The notes under the pieces were generated by a model. It worked only from the letters and a program-made list of their open reading frames with translations, was not told where the DNA came from and searched no databases. Positions 9,291-18,950 of a stretch of 64,000 nucleotides of DNA are shown here, one piece after another. Numbering within the stretch: position 1 is the stretch's first letter; the number at the start of each line of letters is the position of its first letter. The translations under genes were made by a program, and so were the position numbers. Origin of the DNA: Pycnococcus provasolii (lineage: Eukaryota; Chlorophyta; Pseudoscourfieldiophyceae; Pseudoscourfieldiales; Pycnococcaceae); NCBI GenBank assembly GCA_938743325.2, contig OW568873.1:496001-560000 (forward strand), written 5' to 3'.

Positions 9291-12200
9291 TTACAAAGCT
9301 ACTTCTATAGCATCATTTTGTTGTATGTGTGTTCCAAACGCGACACCCACATTCTTCCGTAAAGAAATCAACCACGGCTTCTTCGTGTGCGGTGCCCAGC
9401 TCGTGTCACCACCCAAGCCCATGTGCATGCTGTCCAAGTGCACGTACACGCTATCTTCGACAGCGAGCTCATCGGCGTGTGACGTGTGCATCACACGAGA
9501 CATCGATGCGCGCCTCGCAGATGCACACGCGAAGGGCTCACCGTGCAGAGGCGAGAATGTGATGTGCGGCGATGATGTGTCGCTCACGAGCGTGAGCTGA
9601 CGCACGTTTGTGCGAGCGCCACTCTCGCTCGGCTTGATGTACGGCGTGGCCATCGCATTAAGCGGGATGTCGTAAATGCCAGGGAGCGCCGATTCACGTC
9701 GGTCGGGGTAGCACTCATGAGGTCCGTCGCCGTGCCAGCGCACCGTGTCACATCCCTTTGACACAATCTCAGCACAGACACCCACACGAGCCACGGGCGG
9801 CCACGCAACCTCAGGAGTGAGCACGTAGGCGGTGGATATCGTGCATGCATTGCAGTCGAGCGCCACATGCAGCGCAATGCGACCCACGCGACAACCTCCG
9901 CACCACACTGCCATGGCAACTGCCACGGCATCGCGACCTGCAGGTTGCGCTCCCATGCAGCGTAGCTCCGCGCAATCTAGCCCAAAGTCTCGCCAGCGCG
10001 ACGCGAAGGAACCACGTGGCCCGCTCGTTTCGCCACCCTCGTCGTTGTCTGTGGGTGCACGGTAGAAGCACGGCGCGAGTGATGCGAAGATCACGCGCTT
10101 AGTTCGACCTCCTCCGCAAATCCAAGTGCACTGCTCAAGGCGAGCACCCTCATCCAGCCGAATAGTCACGTGCATGGAAGCCGTGGGACTTTGAATGCGC
10201 CAGATCACGCAGCCTGTTGAAGCGCCTGTGCCAGCCACCTGGAATGATTTCTGCCAAGAACGACCTTCGTCGAGCGAAAATTCACTCAGCGTTGTCGAAA
10301 TCGCGCGTACGGCACGAGGAACAGGCTCAGCTTTCCGCACGACAAGTCGATCGAACGCAACGACTGGACACGTGCTACGAGAACGACTTGCTGCAACGGC
10401 ATCGCGAGGGGGCATCATGCATGAGCCAGCATTTTCACGGCATCTTGCACGACACACTACCGTGGCGATCGATACCACTGTGGATGCCGCGCGCTTCATA
10501 TGCGATGCATCGAGCGCAAATGGTGCAAAGCGATAATTCCATTCACCTTCTTGCTGCTTCGTGGCGCTCGACACGGCTCCGAAGGGCATCTCCGCAGTGA
10601 GTACCACACCGTCGTCGTCGTACAGCTGCCACGTGAAATCAAGCTCATCTGCCGGCGACACGAACGACGTGTAAGGCAGCACCACCACATCACTAAGAGC
10701 ACCGTCCGACCACACGAAGTGAAGAGGCTGCATGCAGTGTCTAATTTCAAAGCATGCTGGCTTGGGCACGCGGTCAGGGAAGAAGATGCCGTTGATGTTG
10801 AAGTTGGCATCGTGAGGGTACGCTTCGTCATGTGGCTTGAAATCGCCGCCGTAGCGATAGGGTGGAGGCTGCGACGTCGCCGCCAACTTTGGTCGACGCG
10901 CCGCGTTCGACCGATGCCAGCGGAGGTCGTCGTCGAACTGAGCAACCCACGCGCGGTACGCATCCGGTGCATTGCTCCCGCAGTCACCTTCGACGTCGTC
11001 GATATGCTTACGATGGCTGTCAGCAAGCAGTCCTTGGTCAATCATATCCCAGATGAAACCGCCTTGGAAGGCGGGGAATTGCTGCCTGCGGCCCGATCGA
11101 CCTCGCACTGTATCCCAGTAGTCGGAGAAGTTGCCATTCGAATTTCCCATGGCGTGAGAATATTCGCACTGAATGAGAGGCTTCGCTTTGCTGTCGCGTC
11201 CGTCGTGGAACGATGCGTCATCCCACACATCCGCCTCGTCCTCGTCGTCCACGTCGTCACCTCGCGAGGACATCAACCTCTTGAACTCGCAGTACTTCTC
11301 GCACATCTCGCTGCTCCAGTACATGGGAAAGGCAATATCAGAGACTGTGCCCGCGCCATCGTTCACGCCCGCACCTTCGTAGGCGATCGGCCTTCGGTGT
11401 GCCGCGTACGCGTCCGCAAACTCCTGATGGCGCACGTATGCATACATCGCCGCAATCGTGGGTCCGCTACCACTCTCGTTCCCAAGACTCCACATCACAA
11501 TGCTGCAGTGATTTCGATCTCTTGCCACCATGCGCGCCGCACGCTCCATGTAGTGCGCGATCCACCGATCGTCGTGTGCGAGAAAGTGCCGCGACAGCTT
11601 CGCGTGTCGCGCGGGAGCGCGCGAAGACACCCATGGCAGCGGACTAATGTCACTGCCTGAGGTGCTCAGGTCCATGCCGTGCGTTTCGAGATTCGCCTCG
11701 TCGACGACGAGCAAGCCGTAGAAGTCGCACGCGTCGTACAGTGCGCCGTGATTAGGATAGTGGCTCGTGCGGACGGCGTTGAACCCGTAGTCGGCGAGAA
11801 GCCGAACGTCGTCCCAAGCATCACGCGGTCGGATCGCCTTGCCTCGATGCGGGCAGTGTTCGTGCCGATTCACGCCGCGAATTTCCACCGGCTGTCCATT
11901 TAGCGTGAGCATCGCACAAGGCTCGCGTGCGATGCGAACTGTGCGAAATCCAACGCAAAATGCCTCCGATTCGAGCACATGCTCTCCTTGGTGTCGCAGT
12001 GTTACGGTGAGCACGTAGAGGTGTGGTGCCTCGGGTGACCAGAGTCGCACGGAAGAATCGTCATTCGCGTCATCAACGGCAAAGCGATGTCTGCATCGAT
12101 ACATGCCATAACGTCGGTTTGGCATGATTTCCGCTTGTTTGCATGACAGTCGCACGAGTTCCTTCGGGGGCACAAATGCGGCAGATGGCGACATGAACGC

Positions 12201-13175
12201 GTCTGTATGCGGTGCACCACCGACAGCATGAAATGGGCGCAGTGCGACGTCAACTTCCAGAGAGTTCCACCGCTCATCGTCGTCGACGCCAACATGCACG
12301 CACGCGGCGAGCACACCTGTCGCGGTGGCTGTGAAGTTGACATCCTCGATGCGCGCAAGTTTTGGCTTGGCACGTATCCAAACTTCTCTTGTGAGACCTG
12401 AGAGGTGCCAGTGGTCCTGGTCCTCGAGGAAGCTTCCTGCCGACCACCTGCGAACGACGATGGCGATACGGTTGTTGGTTTGGAACGACCCATGTTCGGT
12501 GACGTCGATTTCCAGGGGCAGTTTTGCGTCGCTTCCGCTTCCGACGTGCTTGCCGTTGAAGTAGACGTCTGCGCAGCTGTCCGCCGCCTCGACGCACAGC
12601 ACGATTCGTTTTTGTCTCCACGTCTCTGGCCACGGCGCAACAGTCGTTCGAAACACGCCCGTAGGGTTGTGGCGCGGCACGTTCGGCGGGTCGATTTTGA
12701 TGGGGTACGTGATATTCGTGTATACTGGCGGGTCGTTGTTCGCGCACGACGGGTGGAGTTGCCAGCACATGGGCACGTCGATGACGTTGTTGAGGTTGCC
12801 ATCGTCGTCATCGTCATCATCATGGTCGGAGGAACATGTCGAGTTGACGAGGTGCAGGATACGTGACTCATCATCAGCACCTGTAGAAGAGGCCTGGTCC
12901 TCCCTAGATGAGCACAATACCACTAACGACCACCTAAACAGACGCAGACAAGAATCAGAAGAAGAATCACCACAAGGAGGAGGAGGTATGAGAGAACCAG
13001 AAACTGCGAAGACATATGCGTCACACTCGTTTGAAAATGAAAATAAAGGGACGTGTGATTTCTGCCGACGTTCTCCTACCACCAGCATATGGGACAAAGA
13101 CGACACAGACAAAGACGACAAAGAGGACGCCATAGGTGAAAAACAGGTGTTTGACATGCGAAGAATGAAGGGCAC
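9291..13175 (-). CDS. Beta-galactosidase, LacZ-type glycoside hydrolase family 2
   Basis: This encodes 1294 residues. From about residue 134 (VPMCWQLH, VYTNITYPI) it follows E. coli LacZ: jelly-roll and immunoglobulin-like domains, then a TIM barrel with GVNRHEHCPHRGKA, acid/base E567 in WSLGNES and nucleophile E671 in CEYSHAMGNSNG. The C-terminal small-chain domain has FYRAPTDNDEGG, GPHECYPDRRES and MGLGGDTSWAPH. It should hydrolyse terminal beta-D-galactosides. The first 130 residues are Ser-rich with an Asp run and lack the LacZ segment containing the SLNG-W-F motif, so the true start may lie further along, or an upstream exon has been missed. No signal peptide is evident. Its length exceeds the usual 1020-1050. 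Strongly conserved catalytic residues suggest it is functional. Confidence 0.88.
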   Translation of the reverse strand: MPFILRMSNTCFSPMASSLSSLSVSSLSHMLVVGERRQKSHVPLFSFSNECDAYVFAVSGSLIPPPPCGDSSSDSCLRLFRWSLVVLCSSREDQASSTGADDESRILHLVNSTCSSDHDDDDDDDGNLNNVIDVPMCWQLHPSCANNDPPVYTNITYPIKIDPPNVPRHNPTGVFRTTVAPWPETWRQKRIVLCVEAADSCADVYFNGKHVGSGSDAKLPLEIDVTEHGSFQTNNRIAIVVRRWSAGSFLEDQDHWHLSGLTREVWIRAKPKLARIEDVNFTATATGVLAACVHVGVDDDERWNSLEVDVALRPFHAVGGAPHTDAFMSPSAAFVPPKELVRLSCKQAEIMPNRRYGMYRCRHRFAVDDANDDSSVRLWSPEAPHLYVLTVTLRHQGEHVLESEAFCVGFRTVRIAREPCAMLTLNGQPVEIRGVNRHEHCPHRGKAIRPRDAWDDVRLLADYGFNAVRTSHYPNHGALYDACDFYGLLVVDEANLETHGMDLSTSGSDISPLPWVSSRAPARHAKLSRHFLAHDDRWIAHYMERAARMVARDRNHCSIVMWSLGNESGSGPTIAAMYAYVRHQEFADAYAAHRRPIAYEGAGVNDGAGTVSDIAFPMYWSSEMCEKYCEFKRLMSSRGDDVDDEDEADVWDDASFHDGRDSKAKPLIQCEYSHAMGNSNGNFSDYWDTVRGRSGRRQQFPAFQGGFIWDMIDQGLLADSHRKHIDDVEGDCGSNAPDAYRAWVAQFDDDLRWHRSNAARRPKLAATSQPPPYRYGGDFKPHDEAYPHDANFNINGIFFPDRVPKPACFEIRHCMQPLHFVWSDGALSDVVVLPYTSFVSPADELDFTWQLYDDDGVVLTAEMPFGAVSSATKQQEGEWNYRFAPFALDASHMKRAASTVVSIATVVCRARCRENAGSCMMPPRDAVAASRSRSTCPVVAFDRLVVRKAEPVPRAVRAISTTLSEFSLDEGRSWQKSFQVAGTGASTGCVIWRIQSPTASMHVTIRLDEGARLEQCTWICGGGRTKRVIFASLAPCFYRAPTDNDEGGETSGPRGSFASRWRDFGLDCAELRCMGAQPAGRDAVAVAMAVWCGGCRVGRIALHVALDCNACTISTAYVLTPEVAWPPVARVGVCAEIVSKGCDTVRWHGDGPHECYPDRRESALPGIYDIPLNAMATPYIKPSESGARTNVRQLTLVSDTSSPHITFSPLHGEPFACASARRASMSRVMHTSHADELAVEDSVYVHLDSMHMGLGGDTSWAPHTKKPWLISLRKNVGVAFGTHIQQNDAIEVAL

Positions 13176-13845
13176 ACAGGGCGGCGAGGACGAGGAAAGG
13201 GGTTAGGGTTGTATGACAGACAACTAGGGTTACTGGGTTCGGGACCCCGAACCTGTCGCTGTTTCCGATGCATCGCGCGAATTCAGCCAAAGGGGAGAGG
13301 TTGAATGGAGAGGAGGAGGTGGTTTTGTCCCAGACGGCCAGACGGCCACCATGGAGAGGAGACTGTGCACAGACTGTGGTTGATGCTCAAGGTTGCTTTC
13401 TTGTGATCGAGCTCTCGCCGACGACATTGCCACATTGGGCACGACGCTGGCAACTGGCAAGAAGGTGATGACCAGTTCTGGCAAAGTGGCAAGAACCACA
13501 CGGCGAAGTCGGCGAGAACTCACGCACGAGGCTGGCGAGCGAGATGTGGGATTTTGCCACCAATTGCCTGGTTGGATGGCATCATGATTCATGGCAACAA
13601 ATCAGCTTGCACTTGCCACTTGATTCCCCGCGCACCGCTCGTCCAGCCAGGCGTGAGACGCGTCTGTCTCAAGACAAGTCGGAGGAAGGAAACGCGCCCT
13701 CCAGGCAGGCTCCACCTGAGGGGGAAACCTGGAGTCTGGAGTCCTCGCGACGCCGGCCGGGAGTTTGGCGCTCGCGAGCATCTTCCCCTCCGGCCCTCCG
13801 GCTCTCGCATCTATCATTCCCTCGCGCGTCATTCCCTCGCGCGTC
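13176..13845. other. Divergent intergenic region between beta-galactosidase and a membrane protein gene
   Basis: About 670 bp without a supportable gene. A short TTAGGG-type cluster sits next to the beta-galactosidase start (see separate entry). At about 13238-13257 there is a small GGTTCGGG/CCCGAACC inverted repeat. From about 13825 a 15-bp CATTCCCTCGCGCGT unit is repeated in tandem just before the downstream start codon. Confidence 0.45.
13201..13242 (+). repeat. Degenerate TTAGGG (telobox-like) cluster
   Basis: GGTTAGGGTT is followed by ACTAGGGTTACTGGGTT, in plus orientation, immediately upstream of the beta-galactosidase start in a divergent intergenic region. Confidence 0.7.
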
Positions 13846-14688
13846 ATGTCTTCATTGTCCCTGGGCTCTGCTGTAGAATCTTCATCAGGTCTCAAGAAAG
13901 GAGGAAGTTCTCGAAGTCAACGTCAACGTCAACGTCAACGTCAAGCTTCTGGTTTTATTTTCTTCAGGAATTTGTTTCTGATTGGATTCTGTGTCGGCTT
14001 CCTTCTGGTCGTCATCATGGCACCTTCCGTATCAGCGGCCTCTTCCTCCAAAAACAGTCATCGTGCTAGTCTCATGACGACACCGCCAGGCGTAATCGGC
14101 GTTTACGTCGAAAGCTTCGCAGACTCGTTGGGAATCACAAAGATGTATCCCAACGTCAAGGAAATACTTACCGACTTTAAAAGCCTGCCGCTCATCATGC
14201 AGCTCGTCGAGATCGTGCTCCTCTTCTCGCCCGTGCTGCTCTTCTACCTTATCGCAGGGCCGGCACCAGGAGATCAGAAAAATGTCAAGCGAGCAACCAA
14301 GGAGGCGCCGCCGCCGGCACCCGTCTCCAAGGCGCCGCCGCTCGACCACGTCAAGGTGGGTGACGTGCCCACAAGTCGAGAGGCTGCACGCATAGTCTCC
14401 ACCGCCGGAAAGGTGAGCGCGCAGTCCATCATGGATCTCGCGGCGACGTACGAAAGCACCCCTGCCGAAAAGGAAGCGGCCACACTAAAGATCCAAAAGA
14501 TACGCCGAGACGCCGTCGCCACGCGTAACGCGAGGGAGCAGAAGATTAAGGAAGTGTCGGCCAAGAAGGCGAAGGAGGCGGCCAAGGTTGCTTCACCACT
14601 TGCCAAGGCTGAGGAAAGGAAGCAGAAGAGGAAACTCGCGCGTAAACAGATGATGAAGACGCTGCGCAAGATGTTCTGCATGCGCTAA
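13846..14688 (+). CDS. Two-span membrane protein of unknown function
   Basis: This encodes 280 residues from the ATG at 13846; the frame is open upstream to 13765, but that part is built from a tandem promoter repeat. The sequence shows a Ser-rich head, a basic RQ repeat (residues about 25-34, from a 6-bp CGTCAA repeat), a transmembrane helix at about 36-58, a loop with GVIGVYVESFADSLGITKMYPNVKE-like content, a second helix at about 113-137, a Pro-rich segment, and a strongly charged Lys/Ala/Glu-rich helical tail of about 110 residues ending in KQMMKTLRKMFCMR. No family is recognised. The long basic tail suggests a coiled coil or nucleic-acid/ribosome contact on one face of a membrane, which is inference. 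It converges on the GyrB gene. Confidence 0.6.
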   Translation: MSSLSLGSAVESSSGLKKGGSSRSQRQRQRQRQASGFIFFRNLFLIGFCVGFLLVVIMAPSVSAASSSKNSHRASLMTTPPGVIGVYVESFADSLGITKMYPNVKEILTDFKSLPLIMQLVEIVLLFSPVLLFYLIAGPAPGDQKNVKRATKEAPPPAPVSKAPPLDHVKVGDVPTSREAARIVSTAGKVSAQSIMDLAATYESTPAEKEAATLKIQKIRRDAVATRNAREQKIKEVSAKKAKEAAKVASPLAKAEERKQKRKLARKQMMKTLRKMFCMR

Positions 14689-14854
14689 ACGAGCCGAGCC
14701 GGCTGATCTCCTTCAAACTATTTTTTGTTTTGTTTCTGCCGATAAAACGCATGTCGTGTTAAGGGCGCGTTTCCGGTGAAAGCAAAGTGATTCGTTTTCA
14801 TTTTTTTTTCTAGAACAAAAAAACTTATTTTACTCTTACAGTCAGCGTACATCG

Positions 14855-17680
14855 TCATACCATGCCTGCAGTGTCGTCGAGCGAGCGTCGCCGCGCCCCC
14901 TCCTCCTCAATCATCTCGCGACGCCGTGCGACGCCGCTTCCCATGAGATCTACGAGCATTTTCTCCGCAACCTCCATGTCTGACACGGTCACGCGCTTGA
15001 TCGTGCGCCGCTTCGGATCCATCGTCGTCTCCCAGAGCTGCTCAGCCTGCATCTCGCCAAGACCCTTGTATCGCTGAAGTGCGTACCGTGGCGTGCGACG
15101 TGCTTTAGACGTGTTTTTCTCCTCCTCCTCCTCCTCCTCCTCCTCCTCCCCACGCTCCGCCGACACGTCGCCAACGACGATGTCCGAGATGTCGGCGAGA
15201 CCCTTCTTCTTCATCGCCTTCTCTAAGCCCTCCCTGTCATGATGGTACGATATGCTCGCTTTCTTACCACCTCCCACCGTCAGCTTGAAAAGAGGGGGCA
15301 CGCCCACGTACACCGCGCCAAGCTGAAATAACTCCGGTCGATACCTCCAGAGAAACGTCAGCAGGAGAGCTCGGATGTGTGCACCGTCCGCATCGGCATC
15401 AGTCAGGATCACAATCTTGCCATAGCGAAGTGTTGTCTCAGGATCGAAACTTGCAACGTCCGACGTGCGTCCAAGGCCGATCGCCTGCACGAGGCTCTTC
15501 AGCTCCTCGTTCTTGTGCGTTGCCGAGTCCAGAGCATCCGCAAGAAGGCGCTCAACATTTAAGATTTTCCCGCGCAGCGGTAGCACTGCCTGAAACGATC
15601 GGTCTCGGCCCTGCTTCGCGCTGCCACCGGCGGAATCTCCCTCGACGACAAAGAGCTCACGATCCTCCATCGGCACACCACCCTTACCGTTGCAGTCGGA
15701 CAGCTTGCCCGGCAGAGCACTCAGGGCACCCATAGTCCCCCCGCTAGCTCGGTTCATGCGCTCGCGCTCGCGTGCACGTCGAGCCGCCTCGTCCGCGGCG
15801 GCTGAAACGCGCGCCGCATTGACGATCGAGGGTAGCATGGTCGTGGTCTCGCAAGCCTGTGTCAGCGCTGCCGATACAGCGGCATCTACAGCGCGTCCTG
15901 CACTACCATTTCCGAGTTTGCCCTTCGTTTGCCCTTCGAAGACCGCATCCTGCAGCTGCACAGTCACCACGGCCATGAGGCCCTCGCGGATGTGGTCGCC
16001 CTTCAAAGGTGGGTCATCCGAGGATATCAGGTTGTAACGTCGAGCGAGCGTGTTCACGACGCGCTGCACGGATCGCCGCACGGCATCCACGTGAGCCCCA
16101 CCTTCCGGTGTTCGCACGGAGTTGGCATACCCCGTGATGCGATCTTTGCCTGCAGACGCGGATGTGGAAGCTGCCGGCGTTGCCTTCAACTCGCCCTTGT
16201 CGTCGATTGAAACTTGCACAGTTGGAATTCGCGTCCAGATGAGCGCGCCGTCGACGCGAACCATGTTCTTCGCCTTATTGGCGTCTCCGTCGGGGTTCGC
16301 GTTGCCGTCGATGTCAAACGTTCCGCTGAACCTGATTGGACTGTGAACGAATGGGCTTGCACCCTCGATGGCAAGCATCGCGTCTGCTTCAGGCGTTCCC
16401 GGCGGCGGCAGGTTGTACCTCTCGTGAACGAGATGCTGCACATACGACGTGAGGCCACCGTCGTAGTAGAAGCTCTCCTCCTCCACGTTGGCTTTGGTGT
16501 CTCCACGGAATTCGACCGGCACCGCGCCGGCGTCGTCCTTCGTTCGCAGCGTGTACCTGCTTCCAGCGTGCAGAAAGGCGAGCTCTCGCAGCCTCGTTCG
16601 CAGGATGGACGGATTGAAGCGCAGGTGTCTCTGTGCGTCGTCGACATCTTCGCCATCGTCTTCGCCAGGCGCTTCCTCCGCTGCCGCGTTGCCTTGCTTG
16701 AAGATGAGTGGATCTGGCAGGAATCGCACGCGCGTTCCTGTTCTCGCCTTATCTTTCTTCGAGCCTTCGATGGGCACGGTCGTCACTTCTGACGTTGGCG
16801 TCCCTCGCTCATAGCTCTGCGTGTGCTTACCGCCCGCACGCCATACGGTCACCTCCACGTTAGATGCGAGTGCGTTGACGACACTGACGCCGACGCCGTG
16901 CAGTCCGCCGGCGACGCCGTATCCCGCCGAGGCTCCTTCGTGCCCTCCTCCGAACTTGCCACCTGCGTGCAGTTTCGTCAGCACGGTTTCGATGGCCGAC
17001 ACGCCCGTCACGGGGTGTATCTCGTGCGGTATGCCGCGCCCGTCGTCGACGACGCTGAGCCACTGTCTCGATTTGGAGAGCGCGACGACGACGTGCGAAG
17101 CGTGTCTCGCCTGCACTTCGTCGGCGGCGTTGTCGAGCACCTCGCTGAAGAGGTGGTGCATGCCTTTTGCGTCCGTGGATCCGACGTACATGCCCGGTCT
17201 CTTGCGCACAGCCTCGAGTCCTTCGAGCACCTGTATTTGCGACGCGCCATATTCCTGCGAGGCGAGAGCTTTTGCGCTGCTGCTGCTTGAAGCTGCTGCT
17301 GATGATGCGTGTCTTGCCGCACTTGTATTTCTTCTTGTGGCATGATGTGTTTTGAACGAACCTAATGGAGCGTCGTTGTTGTTTCCAGGGGCACCATTAC
17401 CGTGCGCCGCGAACGTCAAGAATCTCACCTTGGAGGATCCTTTTAGAGGCGAGCCTGCGACACCATGATTCCCATGACCATAGTAACATCGAGACTGTTT
17501 ATATTTATTTTGGAATCCATTACCACCTAACCCACGTGATCCTTGAAACGTCCTACCCGAACGAGACCGAGAAACCGAGAAGCCACCACCCCCACCACTA
17601 AAGAATGAACACAGTCCAGAACCACTACTCATGAGATGACTCCTGCTGCGCATGCGCATGTACAGTATTCCCTGTATCAA
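14855..17680 (-). CDS. GYRB: DNA gyrase subunit B, predicted organelle-targeted
   Basis: A 941-residue bacterial-type GyrB, the ATPase subunit of the topoisomerase that supercoils organellar DNA. The GyrB body starts near residue 145 (IQVLEGLEAVRKRPGMYVGST). The GHKL ATP site shows LFSEVLDNAADE, VDDGRGIP and GGLHGVGVSVVNALA. The Toprim domain carries ELFVVEGDSAGGSAKQGRD, PLRGKILNVE and the acidic TDADADGAHIR, and the C-terminus has QRYKGLGEMQAEQLWETTMDP. About 140 residues precede the core and are Ser/Gly/Arg-rich with almost no acidic residues, as in plastid or mitochondrial transit peptides. Internal Met codons at residues 9, 11 and 18 leave the start open. A run of about ten Glu before NTSKARR is encoded by a TCC/CTC repeat at 15121-15150 and lies in a surface linker. 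Confidence 0.93.
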   Translation of the reverse strand: MIQGILYMRMRSRSHLMSSGSGLCSFFSGGGGGFSVSRSRSGRTFQGSRGLGGNGFQNKYKQSRCYYGHGNHGVAGSPLKGSSKVRFLTFAAHGNGAPGNNNDAPLGSFKTHHATRRNTSAARHASSAAASSSSSAKALASQEYGASQIQVLEGLEAVRKRPGMYVGSTDAKGMHHLFSEVLDNAADEVQARHASHVVVALSKSRQWLSVVDDGRGIPHEIHPVTGVSAIETVLTKLHAGGKFGGGHEGASAGYGVAGGLHGVGVSVVNALASNVEVTVWRAGGKHTQSYERGTPTSEVTTVPIEGSKKDKARTGTRVRFLPDPLIFKQGNAAAEEAPGEDDGEDVDDAQRHLRFNPSILRTRLRELAFLHAGSRYTLRTKDDAGAVPVEFRGDTKANVEEESFYYDGGLTSYVQHLVHERYNLPPPGTPEADAMLAIEGASPFVHSPIRFSGTFDIDGNANPDGDANKAKNMVRVDGALIWTRIPTVQVSIDDKGELKATPAASTSASAGKDRITGYANSVRTPEGGAHVDAVRRSVQRVVNTLARRYNLISSDDPPLKGDHIREGLMAVVTVQLQDAVFEGQTKGKLGNGSAGRAVDAAVSAALTQACETTTMLPSIVNAARVSAAADEAARRARERERMNRASGGTMGALSALPGKLSDCNGKGGVPMEDRELFVVEGDSAGGSAKQGRDRSFQAVLPLRGKILNVERLLADALDSATHKNEELKSLVQAIGLGRTSDVASFDPETTLRYGKIVILTDADADGAHIRALLLTFLWRYRPELFQLGAVYVGVPPLFKLTVGGGKKASISYHHDREGLEKAMKKKGLADISDIVVGDVSAERGEEEEEEEEEEKNTSKARRTPRYALQRYKGLGEMQAEQLWETTMDPKRRTIKRVTVSDMEVAEKMLVDLMGSGVARRREMIEEEGARRRSLDDTAGMV

Positions 17681-18136
17681 TCACTGTGACGGAAGATGAA
17701 CAACACGTGTGACTGACAACGATGAACACTTTTAAATAGCAAGGGGCGAGCAACAATGCAAGTGCGAGCAAGTGCAGAGGAGGAGGTGCAGATACCTCTA
17801 TATATACACACACACACACACACACACGTGATCTCTTTGGTTTTTTGCTGAAATAAAAAAAACGTGTTCGAAATGGCCCACAATGGCGACGGCGGCGGCG
17901 AAAAGAAACCTGAAAAAGGGGGGGCTGGAAATCCGCAGGGAAACTCCGGAGGGATTGGAAAACTCCTCATACTAAACTAGGGTTTCCGACGGGTTAGGGT
18001 TAGGGTTAGGGTTAGGCTGTTAGGGTTAGGGTTAGGGTTAGGGTTCGGCGGTTCGGGTTAGGGTTCGGCGTGGGATCCACACTCGTCGTTCCCGCCTCCT
18101 TCCTGGGACCCGCGGAAATGAAACGTTTCTTTATAC
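17681..18136. other. Divergent intergenic region between GyrB and a secreted-protein gene
   Basis: 456 bp with a CA dinucleotide run at about 17806-17827 and a dense TTAGGG array nearer the plus-strand gene (separate entry). It presumably contains both promoters. No gene is seen. Confidence 0.5.
17991..18069 (+). repeat. TTAGGG interstitial telomere-like array
   Basis: About ten TTAGGG units in plus orientation, interrupted once by CTG and ending in TTCGGC variants, sit between the divergent GyrB and secreted-protein starts. Confidence 0.95.
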
Positions 18137-18808
18137 ATGCCACGTATGATGGCGAAGATGAACATGTCCGTGGTGGTGGTGGTTTCTGCGTGTGCACTTT
18201 CGTTCATTTCAATGTCGGCGTTCCCTATCCCATTGATGTGTGAGGCGCGGCCCTTGTATACATCAGCCGATGCATACATCTCCGATGTGCTGAAGCCGCA
18301 CCACGAGTCACTCGTGGGTGGGTTAGGGCAGCTTAATAGTTCTAAGGGTACCTTTAAGGGGGACTTTAAGGGTGCTCTTCCCTCCTCGACCTCGGGAGTA
18401 CTTCATAATAATCAGATGGATGGGAAACCTTTAAGTGCAGGTGACGCGCAGTCCTTAGTGTTGAACAACGTCACGCAAGTTGACTACAAACACGGATGGA
18501 ACTACTACAAGGTGAGCGTGCCGCAGGAAGCCGCGAACAAACACATGGTTGTGCAAGTGCAAGGACTCGTCGAGGAACCGCACGGAAACTTGGACCTCTT
18601 CATTAAGGTGGGAAGCGTGCCGGACTTTGACGACTTTGACTACGCAGACACAGGATGCCAGCAGGACTACAAGACGTTCGCGGGAATTCTCGTCACGGGA
18701 GGAAACTACCACGAAGCGTGCACAGGAACGCAGGGAGAGTACTACCTTGGGCTCTACAGCCAGGTGCTTATCAAAGGCCGGGCGCAGATCTGGCCGCGAA
18801 TCATCTAA
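18137..18808 (+). CDS. Secreted or lumenal protein with PPC-like beta domain
   Basis: A 223-residue protein. Residues about 9-34 form a hydrophobic signal sequence (MSVVVVVSACALSFISMSA) after a short Met/Lys-rich start; other Mets at residues 4, 5, 8 and 10 make the start approximate. The C-terminal half (NVTQVDYKHGWNYYKVSVP, NLDLFIKVGSVPDFDDFDY, GEYYLGLYSQV) reads like the beta-sandwich of pre-peptidase C-terminal (PPC) domains, with the usual aromatic core and acidic turns; this is a pattern-based assignment. It ends soon after that domain, so either it is a small stand-alone PPC protein or a downstream exon was missed. It converges on the phosphodiesterase gene. Confidence 0.6.
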   Translation: MPRMMAKMNMSVVVVVSACALSFISMSAFPIPLMCEARPLYTSADAYISDVLKPHHESLVGGLGQLNSSKGTFKGDFKGALPSSTSGVLHNNQMDGKPLSAGDAQSLVLNNVTQVDYKHGWNYYKVSVPQEAANKHMVVQVQGLVEEPHGNLDLFIKVGSVPDFDDFDYADTGCQQDYKTFAGILVTGGNYHEACTGTQGEYYLGLYSQVLIKGRAQIWPRII

Positions 18809-18825
18809 GCGGCAAACGTGACGTA

Positions 18826-18835
<10 letters not shown>

Positions 18836-18867
<32 letters not shown>

Positions 18868-18868
18868 C
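18836..18868 (+). repeat. GCAC tetranucleotide microsatellite
   Basis: About eight copies of GCAC lie just after the stop codon of the PPC-like gene, in its probable 3' UTR. Confidence 0.95.
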
Positions 18869-18950
18869 ACTTTTGAGCTAAGGTCGCTCATTCAGTAATG
18901 GAACTGGGTTGGTATGAGTAAGAGTTCCCTATGTAACTAACATAGTCTCT

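Noticed and set aside
10500-11660. 386-codon plus-strand frame opposite the beta-galactosidase
   Set aside because: Lies antisense to the catalytic domain with conserved GH2 residues; composition is not protein-like.
13238-13257. GGTTCGGG...CCCGAACC as part of a tRNA T-arm
   Set aside because: No acceptor stem, D-arm or anticodon arm could be built around it.
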